This document shows, piece by piece, positions 57,167-64,000 of a stretch of DNA of 64,000 nucleotides. A program made the translations under genes and the position numbers. Position 1 is the stretch's first letter; the number at the start of each line of letters is the position of its first letter. The stretch lies in NCBI GenBank assembly GCA_950054485.1, contig CATLPD010000006.1, forward strand, positions 1 to 64,000, read 5' to 3'. This DNA is from an uncultured Alphaproteobacteria bacterium (lineage in GTDB: Bacteria > Pseudomonadota > Alphaproteobacteria > Micavibrionales > CSBR16-224). The notes beneath the pieces were generated by a model. That model did not search any database, was not told the origin of the DNA, and saw only the letters and a list, made by a program, of their open reading frames with translations.

Positions 57167-57937
57167 ATGAAAATATTTCATAGATACGGATTTTTTCTTG
57201 TATTGGCCGTATGTGTGCTGTTGCCAACCCAGGTATGGGCATATCATGCCCAGCTGGATGGGCTGTTAAAATCATACGTATCGCCGGCGGAACAACATGG
57301 TATTAATTATCTGGCAGTTGATTACGATAGCTGGGCAAATGATACGCGTCATCAGGAGGTTGTGAACCTGATCAAAGAAACCTACCCTGAGACAATTGAC
57401 AGCGAAAATGCAAAAAAAGCTTTCTGGATAAATGCCTATAATGTGTTGACCATTGATATGATTGTGCAAACAGGGGAGCGTGAAACAGTTAGCAACCTTG
57501 GCGATGCCCTGAAATCGCCTTTTTCGACCTATAAATGGAAGATTGGCGGAAAAGAATATACTCTGGAACAGATAAAAAGTGACATATTACGCCCCATGGG
57601 TGATCCGCGTGTCTTGTTTGCGGTTACTTCGGCAACGATCACCAGCCCTGATCTAAGGCGCGAGTCTTATCGTCCTGCTCGCCTTGAGGGGCAATTGCGC
57701 GATCAAGTCTTGATCGCATTTAACAATACGACCAAGGGGATTCAGTTTGACGGGGATATTGTCCGGGTTCCGCAGTTTATGAACGAATATAAGATGGACT
57801 TTAAGAAAGGCGATTTGAAAACTTGGCTACAGGGGTATTATCCCGATGATATTGATGGTGATAGCCAAATAGGCTTTTTTCAGCGTAATATGGCTTTAAA
57901 TGCGCCGCCGCCCAAAGAGACAGCAGTGAATGATTAA
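57167..57937 (+). CDS. DUF547 domain-containing secreted protein
   Basis: Signal peptide; AFWINAYNVLTIDMIV; FAVTSATITSPDLRRESYRPARLEGQLRDQ. Confidence 0.87.
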   Translation: MKIFHRYGFFLVLAVCVLLPTQVWAYHAQLDGLLKSYVSPAEQHGINYLAVDYDSWANDTRHQEVVNLIKETYPETIDSENAKKAFWINAYNVLTIDMIVQTGERETVSNLGDALKSPFSTYKWKIGGKEYTLEQIKSDILRPMGDPRVLFAVTSATITSPDLRRESYRPARLEGQLRDQVLIAFNNTTKGIQFDGDIVRVPQFMNEYKMDFKKGDLKTWLQGYYPDDIDGDSQIGFFQRNMALNAPPPKETAVND

Positions 57938-57956
57938 AGCTTTAAAATTTTAGCAA

Positions 57957-57982
57957 TAAAAAAGGCCCCAATCGGGGCCTTC
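57957..57982 (-). terminator. Terminator of the 58003-59340 minus operon (possibly bidirectional)
   Basis: AAGGCCCC-aatc-GGGGCCTT; minus strand continues TTTTTTATT. Confidence 0.85.
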
Positions 57983-58002
57983 ATTTTAAACTTGTTTCGA
58001 CT

Positions 58003-58155
58003 TTAAGCCGAAGGCGCATCCATTTTTCTTTGTGGTGCAGAAGGTGCCATCGCTGCTCTTTGTACTTGCGCCGAGCGCAGTGTACCACCAACTTCAGCAG
58101 GGCTTAAAGCTGTAATCTCGATTGTAGCATTCATTGCTTGCGAATATTGTTCCAT
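58003..58155 (-). CDS. Small protein (50 aa), missing from the ORF track
   Basis: MEQYSQAMNATIEITALSPAEVGGTLRSAQVQRAAMAPSAPQRKMDAPSA; strong RBS TTAGGAGGAAACC-ATG; followed by terminator. Confidence 0.72.
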   Translation of the reverse strand: MEQYSQAMNATIEITALSPAEVGGTLRSAQVQRAAMAPSAPQRKMDAPSA

Positions 58156-58191
58156 GGTTTCCTCCTAACACATCATAATAGAGACATAGAC

Positions 58192-58698
58192 TTATAAGTT
58201 TGAAAGAAAAGCCTCTATATGATTATTGTATCCCATATTTTTCAATTCTTCAATTATATGATATGCCTTAAAGGTTTCTATTTGGTTAATTTCATAGGCA
58301 ACCGCGCACATATAGGCTATTTTATCGCCCTTTTTGACCCGTGTGGTTTCCAGAATCTCTTCATCACTTTTTTTGGCTGAAGGCTGTTTCAGACCATCAT
58401 ATTCCTGCATAATCTGGCGAATCGCCCCTGTTAGAAGAAGTATGAAGCGTGATGGTTGGGCAGGGTCAGCTGATTTCAAAACAATGACAACTTCCTTTTC
58501 GCCACTTACATATGATGTTTCTTCGGGCCCGCGTGTCACCCTGATCTGGATGTCGTTCTCGCGTATAAAGTTTATCAGTTCGATACCAACAGGTACATTT
58601 GACAGGACATCCAGTCCGAACTTGATCATTTTGTCTGAATCGGGGATTTCAGGTTTGAAATTACGGTCAAATATATTTTGTGTCGGGATCTGGCTCAT
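58192..58698 (-). CDS. Hypothetical protein (168 aa)
   Basis: Intact ORF, 6 bp from 58705..59340. Confidence 0.6.
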   Translation of the reverse strand: MSQIPTQNIFDRNFKPEIPDSDKMIKFGLDVLSNVPVGIELINFIRENDIQIRVTRGPEETSYVSGEKEVVIVLKSADPAQPSRFILLLTGAIRQIMQEYDGLKQPSAKKSDEEILETTRVKKGDKIAYMCAVAYEINQIETFKAYHIIEELKNMGYNNHIEAFLSNL

Positions 58699-58704
58699 GG
58701 TCTG

Positions 58705-59340
58705 TTAATCGCTGATATATTTATGTTCGATCGGGGATTGGGGGAAATGAATGCCTTGTAACAGCAAAGTCTGGTCTTTGATGGTGATAAGTCCCCGTCG
58801 ATGAACGTTGATCTGGGCTGATATCAGGCTTCCGCCATAATATAGGGTTGCCCGAATTTTGAAGCTTTGGTTATCAGGGTCTTCGCTAACGTCAAGTGGC
58901 ACGAAATGCTCGCGCACACTGTCTTGCTGGTTTTGCGGCAGAGAGCCCAGCATCGGTAGTCCTTCGGGCGACTTGATAAGATAGATGTCTCCATCAGGTC
59001 CCTGAACCTGTGCAAAAAAGAAATCGATGTAGGGAACAACCGTATCGGCAGACAATTCAATACCGTCATGATCATTCACATCATATAGGGTGTTTGCCAA
59101 ACCATCAAGTGTGTAGAATTTATCCTCCGCCTCGCTGCCCAGATAATCCATTGTAAAGCAGGGCATGGTCGCATAATTTGTTAAACGATAGAGTTTAAAA
59201 CGATTATAGAAAGGAAGAATGCGGCAGGTGACTTCGGTCAGTTGCTTTGAAAACACGGCAGCATCAGCCTGCGCACCGATGGTTCGCATGACTTCCGCCG
59301 CTTGTTCGTGCGGCAATCTTTGCCAATTTGGTTTTTCCAT
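58705..59340 (-). CDS. Hypothetical protein (211 aa)
   Basis: Intact ORF, first gene of the minus operon. Confidence 0.6.
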   Translation of the reverse strand: MEKPNWQRLPHEQAAEVMRTIGAQADAAVFSKQLTEVTCRILPFYNRFKLYRLTNYATMPCFTMDYLGSEAEDKFYTLDGLANTLYDVNDHDGIELSADTVVPYIDFFFAQVQGPDGDIYLIKSPEGLPMLGSLPQNQQDSVREHFVPLDVSEDPDNQSFKIRATLYYGGSLISAQINVHRRGLITIKDQTLLLQGIHFPQSPIEHKYISD

Positions 59341-59382
59341 TCAAAAGACCCCATGGAAATGTAAACTTCCCGTCCTTTAAAG

Positions 59383-60354
59383 CTAGCGTTTTACGTGAGA
59401 AAGTGCAAGGTCTAGCAGCGTTTCATCTTGACCATCTTGAAAGGCCAATTCGCTGAGGGTTCGCCGCCACAATCGTCCCCCGTACTGACCATGGAACAGG
59501 CCGAGTATATGACGGGTGATATCTTTTAAGGCAGTGCCTTTTTTTAATTCGTTTTGAACGTACGGTTTCAACCCTTCAATAACATCGGGGCGGGTTAAAG
59601 GGCTGTCGTTATTGTATATTTCCCGTTCGATCTCAGCCAGAAAGTAAGGATTCTGATAGGCTTCACGGCCGATCATCGCCCCATCACAGTATGGAATTGC
59701 CTCTTTAATGTGTTCGATCGTTTTAATCCCGCCGTTCAGTTCGATTTTCAGATGTGGAAAATCGCGCTTTAATTGATATACACGATCCCAGTTTAACGGA
59801 GGAATCGTACGATTATCTTTGGGGCTAAGGCCGTTTAGCCATGCTTTGCGCGCATGAATGATAAATAACTCGCAGCCTTTTTCAGCAATTGTACCGACAA
59901 AATCAGTCAGGAATTCGTAAGAATCCTGCTCGTCAATGCCGATGCGTGTTTTAACGGTGACGGGCGTGTCTGTCACCTGTTTCATCGCGTCAACACATTC
60001 GGCGACCCGGGTCGGTTCGGCCATCAGGCAGGCACCAAAAGCCCCGCGCTGCACACGCTCACTGGGACAGCCGCAATTGATGTTGATCTCGTCGTAATTA
60101 TATTTATTGGCGATTTTTGTTGCCGCTGCCATATCCTGGGGATCGGATCCGCCAAGCTGCAGTGCGACGGGATGTTCTTCGTCGTTATATTGCAGGTGGA
60201 ATTCGGCATCGCCGTTTATCAATGCGCCTGTTGTCAGCATAACTGTATAAAGCCATATACTCGGCGATATGAGGCGCAAAAAATAGCGGTCATGCTTATC
60301 TGTCCAGCCCATCATCGGGGCGACGCTGATTCTGAAATTGTCCATTTCTTTCAT
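59383..60354 (-). CDS. dusA: tRNA dihydrouridine synthase A
   Basis: ISVAPMMGWTDKHDRYFLRLIS; EININCGCPSERVQRGAFGACLM; FIIHARKAWLNGLSPKDNR. Confidence 0.94.
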   Translation of the reverse strand: MKEMDNFRISVAPMMGWTDKHDRYFLRLISPSIWLYTVMLTTGALINGDAEFHLQYNDEEHPVALQLGGSDPQDMAAATKIANKYNYDEININCGCPSERVQRGAFGACLMAEPTRVAECVDAMKQVTDTPVTVKTRIGIDEQDSYEFLTDFVGTIAEKGCELFIIHARKAWLNGLSPKDNRTIPPLNWDRVYQLKRDFPHLKIELNGGIKTIEHIKEAIPYCDGAMIGREAYQNPYFLAEIEREIYNNDSPLTRPDVIEGLKPYVQNELKKGTALKDITRHILGLFHGQYGGRLWRRTLSELAFQDGQDETLLDLALSHVKR

Positions 60355-60440
60355 GGCGGCTTTATATCATATTATGACCAGTCAGGGCTATTGTTTTTTT
60401 GTCTTTTTCTTTTGCCGACAAGTTTGCTAGACTTTCGTTC

Positions 60441-60944
60441 ATGTGGAGATATCTAACATATATATTGCCTTTTCTTTTTTGTGCGCCTGTATGGGCGCAA
60501 GATCTACAATTAAACGCCTCCCAAGGTAGTGGTTTGCCATTGCCGCGCTTTGTAAGCCTTGTATCAAACGAGGTTAATATGCGCACGGGGCCGGGGCTGA
60601 AATATCCGATCACATGGGTACTGGTGCGCGAGGATCTGCCCGTTGAAATTATACGTGAATTCGATACGTGGCGTGAAATCCGTACAATTGACGGAGACGA
60701 AGGCTGGGTGCATAGCAGCTTGCTTTCGGGCAAAAGGACAGCCATCGTCAGCCCATATACGCGCCGTGTATATAAAGGTGCATCAGAGGATTCTCGTCCA
60801 CTAGCTGAAATACAGCCGGGTGTCATCGTTAATGTCGTGGAATGTGAAAAGGAATGGTGCAAAATTGATGTGCTGAATTATGATGGCTGGATGCCCAAGG
60901 ATGCATTGTGGGGAACCTATATGCACGAAGAATTTAACGAATAA
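60441..60944 (+). CDS. Secreted bacterial SH3-domain protein
   Basis: Signal peptide; VNMRTGPGLKYPITWVLVREDLPVEIIREFDTWREIRTIDGDEGWVHSSLLSGKRTA; ATG 60441. Confidence 0.85.
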   Translation: MWRYLTYILPFLFCAPVWAQDLQLNASQGSGLPLPRFVSLVSNEVNMRTGPGLKYPITWVLVREDLPVEIIREFDTWREIRTIDGDEGWVHSSLLSGKRTAIVSPYTRRVYKGASEDSRPLAEIQPGVIVNVVECEKEWCKIDVLNYDGWMPKDALWGTYMHEEFNE

Positions 60945-60974
60945 GCATGCCTTATAAATGATGGGCAAGGATAA

Positions 60975-61916
60975 TTGGGGATAATTTTGGATTCAAAACA
61001 AACAATCGAAGAAGCGAAAATTCTGGATGAAATTCTAAAGCGCACTGCGATGCGCGAAGATGAAACAATAGACGAGCGTCTTTTTATCCTGCTTTTATCC
61101 GGTATGATGGCCGAAACCCTGATTGAATATGAAGAGCCCGATGCCGTAATGGAACAGAGCTTTCACCGCATATCACAGCTTTTGCACGTTACGCCAGTTC
61201 CCGACAATCTGGCTGAAGAAAAATTATCCCCACCATCTGAAATTGATTTATACAGTGAAGCAGGCCGGGAAATCGCACGTGAAGCAGCAGAACGCCTTGA
61301 AGGCGGTCTGCAAGATGTGCATGAAATCATCATTGCGATCACGTATAACGAGCTGCCGAAGTTTGAAGAGGACGGTGTCATGAGCGTCCCGGAAAGCTTG
61401 CGGATCATGATCGAGAGTGTCATTCAAACCGTTGTTTTCGAAATGGCGACCCAAGAGTTTGCCGACGTTTTAATTGAAGATTTCATCGATGATGGCTGGC
61501 CAATTACTGATGTCTTACTGACCCTTGGGGCGGCGTGCGGATATTATTACAGCCAAAACCATTCGGCTTCAGACGATAATGTTCTGGATGAAATGGTCAG
61601 CGTCATGTCGCGCGAAGCGATGCGCAACGGTATGACAGGATCGCAGCTGTGGCGTGGGCTTGATAGTGCCAATGATGATGCGACAACAGGTGTGACGCGC
61701 GATGTCACTGAATTGGTCGAGGTCTTTGACGAATTCTTTGATCTGGTTGGCCTTGATAATAACGAGGCACAGGCCGTATCGGTCGCCAAAACGGGCGGAC
61801 GTATGGCGGCGCTGCTGGCAGGCGTTGATATGAGCATCATTCAACCATCTCTTGCCAAGGTTTTGCTGAAGACGGGCTTAAAACAGGGCATGAGCCTTCC
61901 GGAAAACAACGCCTAA
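60975..61916 (+). CDS. Hypothetical protein (about 310 aa, TTG start)
   Basis: Intact acidic ORF; exact start uncertain. Confidence 0.55.
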   Translation: MGIILDSKQTIEEAKILDEILKRTAMREDETIDERLFILLLSGMMAETLIEYEEPDAVMEQSFHRISQLLHVTPVPDNLAEEKLSPPSEIDLYSEAGREIAREAAERLEGGLQDVHEIIIAITYNELPKFEEDGVMSVPESLRIMIESVIQTVVFEMATQEFADVLIEDFIDDGWPITDVLLTLGAACGYYYSQNHSASDDNVLDEMVSVMSREAMRNGMTGSQLWRGLDSANDDATTGVTRDVTELVEVFDEFFDLVGLDNNEAQAVSVAKTGGRMAALLAGVDMSIIQPSLAKVLLKTGLKQGMSLPENNA

Positions 61917-61999
61917 GTCATTTAATCTATAACCTTGTCATTCAAGCCTAAACAACGTATATAAAAGCAGTAAGCAAAAAACAGCTGAGGGCTTTAAAT

Positions 62000-62524
62000 A
62001 TGAGTTTTGTTAAAAAAGATTCCTATACCTATGATGAAATCATCACCTGTGCCAAGGGCGAGATGTTTGGTCGCGGTAATCCGCAATTGCCGATGCCGCC
62101 AATGTTGATGTTTGATCGCATCACGCACGTGTCCGAAGACGGTGGCGCCTATGGCAAGGGCCAGATAGTCGCGGAATTTGATATCAAGCCTGACCTATGG
62201 TTCTTTGAATGCCATTTTGAAGGCGACCCTGTAATGCCGGGTTGTCTTGGTCTTGATGCCTTGTGGCAATTGACGGGATTTTATCTCGGCTGGTTTGGCG
62301 GCAAGGGTTCAGGCCGCGCATTGGGCGTGGGCGAAATTAAATTTGCAGATATGATTCTACCGGAACACAAACTGGTCACATACACGATTGATTTCAAGCG
62401 TGTTGTAAATGGCCGCTTGGTTCTTGGAACCGCTGACGGCACAGTCAATTGTGATGGCAAAGATATCTATCAAGCTAAAGATTTAAAAGTCGGACTTTTC
62501 GAAAATAAAAGACTTCAGGATTAA
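62000..62524 (+). CDS. fabA: 3-hydroxydecanoyl-ACP dehydratase/isomerase
   Basis: [67 protein letters not shown]. Confidence 0.97.
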   Translation: MSFVKKDSYTYDEIITCAKGEMFGRGNPQLPMPPMLMFDRITHVSEDGGAYGKGQIVAEFDIKPDLWFFECHFEGDPVMPGCLGLDALWQLTGFYLGWFGGKGSGRALGVGEIKFADMILPEHKLVTYTIDFKRVVNGRLVLGTADGTVNCDGKDIYQAKDLKVGLFENKRLQD

Positions 62525-62534
62525 GGAGTAAAAC

Positions 62535-63764
62535 ATGACACGTCGCGTCGTCGTAACGGGTTTAGGTATTGTTTCATGTATCGGTAGCGATCAGGACACA
62601 GTCGTTGATTCCCTTAAAAAAATGAAGTCAGGGATTGTCAAAGCCGATAAATACGAAGAAATCGGTTTCAGATCACAGGTGCACGGTGTGCCGAAAATTG
62701 ATTTGGATGACCCGGACCTGATTGATCGTAAATTAAAACGCTTTATGGGTCCCGGATCACAATATAATTATATCGCCATGCAACGTGCGATCGAAGATTC
62801 AGGCCTAGATGAGCATGATGTATCTAATGAGCGCACAGGTATCATCATGGGCTCCGGCGGGGCATCGACATCAAATGTTGTTGAATCTGCTGATGTTGCA
62901 CGCGAACGTGGCCCGAAACGTATTGGTCCTTATATGGTGCCACGTACGATGGCTTCAACGGCCTCGGCAACCTTGGCAACCCCATTCAAAATCAAAGGCG
63001 TAAATTATTCAATCAGCTCGGCCTGTTCAACATCTGCGCATTGCATTGGCAATGGAATGGAGCAAATTCAGTTGGGCAAACAAGATATTGTCTTCGCTGG
63101 CGGCAGCGAGGAATTGGACTGGACGCTCTCCGTCATGTTTGATGGTATGGGTGCCATGTCTTCAAAATATAACGATACGCCTGATAAAGCATCACGCGCC
63201 TATGACGCTGATCGCGACGGTTTTGTTATTGCCGGCGGAGCAGGGGTTCTGGTTCTGGAAGAATTGGAACACGCCAAAGCGCGCGGCGCGAAAATCTACG
63301 GCGAATTGGTTGGCTATGGCGCAACATCTGACGGCTATGATATGGTGGCCCCATCGGGTGAAGGTGGAATGCGTTCCATGAAGATGGCATTATCAACCTT
63401 GCCTGAAGGCACAAAAATTGACTATATCAACACACACGGTACATCGACGCCAGCAGGTGACATTACCGAGCTGAACGCGATTAAAGAAGTATTCGGCGAT
63501 GATGTTCCGTATATCTCATCGACAAAATCTTTGACGGGGCATTCATTGGGTGCAACCGGCGTGCAGGAAGCGATTTACAGCCTTCTGATGATGAAACACG
63601 GGTTTATGGTCGGATCGGCCAATATTGAAAATCTGGACGAGGGGGCCAAAGGCTTTCCAATCTTGCAGGAAACAAAAGATGCTGAAGTAAACGCCGTTTT
63701 ATCGAATAGTTTCGGATTTGGCGGCACAAACGCCACATTGGTTTTTGCAAAATATAAAGATTAA
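62535..63764 (+). CDS. fabB: 3-oxoacyl-ACP synthase I
   Basis: [57 protein letters not shown]. Confidence 0.96.
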   Translation: MTRRVVVTGLGIVSCIGSDQDTVVDSLKKMKSGIVKADKYEEIGFRSQVHGVPKIDLDDPDLIDRKLKRFMGPGSQYNYIAMQRAIEDSGLDEHDVSNERTGIIMGSGGASTSNVVESADVARERGPKRIGPYMVPRTMASTASATLATPFKIKGVNYSISSACSTSAHCIGNGMEQIQLGKQDIVFAGGSEELDWTLSVMFDGMGAMSSKYNDTPDKASRAYDADRDGFVIAGGAGVLVLEELEHAKARGAKIYGELVGYGATSDGYDMVAPSGEGGMRSMKMALSTLPEGTKIDYINTHGTSTPAGDITELNAIKEVFGDDVPYISSTKSLTGHSLGATGVQEAIYSLLMMKHGFMVGSANIENLDEGAKGFPILQETKDAEVNAVLSNSFGFGGTNATLVFAKYKD

Positions 63765-63782
63765 CATTCATTGGGGGATATA

Positions 63783-64000
63783 ATGACACAATTAATGAAG
63801 GGCAAAAAAGGGTTGGTCATGGGCGTTGCAAACGACCATTCGATCGCATGGGGCATCGCCAAAACACTTCACGAACATGGCGCAGAAATGGCATTTACCT
63901 ATCAGGGTGATGCCTTTGGCAAGCGTGTTAAACCACTGGCAGAATCAATCGGCGCAAAGCATGTTTGGGAATGCGACGTCTCCAAAGAAGAAAGCCTTGA
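63783..64000 (+). CDS. fabI: Enoyl-ACP reductase, 3' truncated by the window edge
   Basis: MTQLMKGKKGLVMGVANDHSIAWGIAKTLHEHGAEMAFTYQGDAFGKRVKPLAESIGAKHVWECDVS; absent from the ORF track because it runs off the end. Confidence 0.93.
   Translation, partial: MTQLMKGKKGLVMGVANDHSIAWGIAKTLHEHGAEMAFTYQGDAFGKRVKPLAESIGAKHVWECDVSKEESL

Noticed and set aside
1-64000. CRISPR arrays, tRNA/rRNA genes, transposons or prophage
   Set aside because: No regularly spaced repeats, no tRNA-like cloverleaf/TPsiC signature, and no transposase, integrase or phage structural genes were seen on reading through both strands; not a substitute for tRNAscan or CRISPR software.

Overview
The window is a gene-dense stretch of what looks like an alphaproteobacterial chromosome. 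Lineage markers include DUF4167, DUF4175/TIGR02302, DUF1491, a lysA-lptM block, a rpiB-glyA-nrdR block and a complete suf operon. The species cannot be determined from the sequence alone. Core genes: prmC, valS, rpmE, lysA, glyA, nrdR, rluD, pepA-like, rpmB, tgt, prfC, sufR-B-C-D-S-T-A, dusA, fabA-fabB-fabI. Between them sit many lineage-specific hypothetical genes. No rRNA, tRNA, CRISPR array, transposase or integrase was recognised. Main points of interest: (1) six otherwise unannotated, mostly ankyrin-like or tandemly duplicated proteins at three loci share a short basic C-terminal tail, about [RK]xPL[KR]R; (2) a secreted VWA-Hint fusion lies next to a >733-codon Cys-rich repeat protein that runs off the left edge and is missing from the ORF track, and both genes share a conserved ~60 bp upstream element; (3) a four-hairpin ROSE-like RNA thermometer candidate precedes hsp20; (4) tlpA and lptM are divergent with start codons 3 bp apart, possibly after local loss of argH; (5) valS looks archaeal/rickettsial in type; (6) an IscR type-1-like operator precedes the suf operon; (7) TTGACATAA promoters recur upstream of orphan genes, with one leaderless-mRNA candidate; (8) three small genes fall below the ORF-track cutoff. 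All family names come from recognising sequence motifs; no database search was run.
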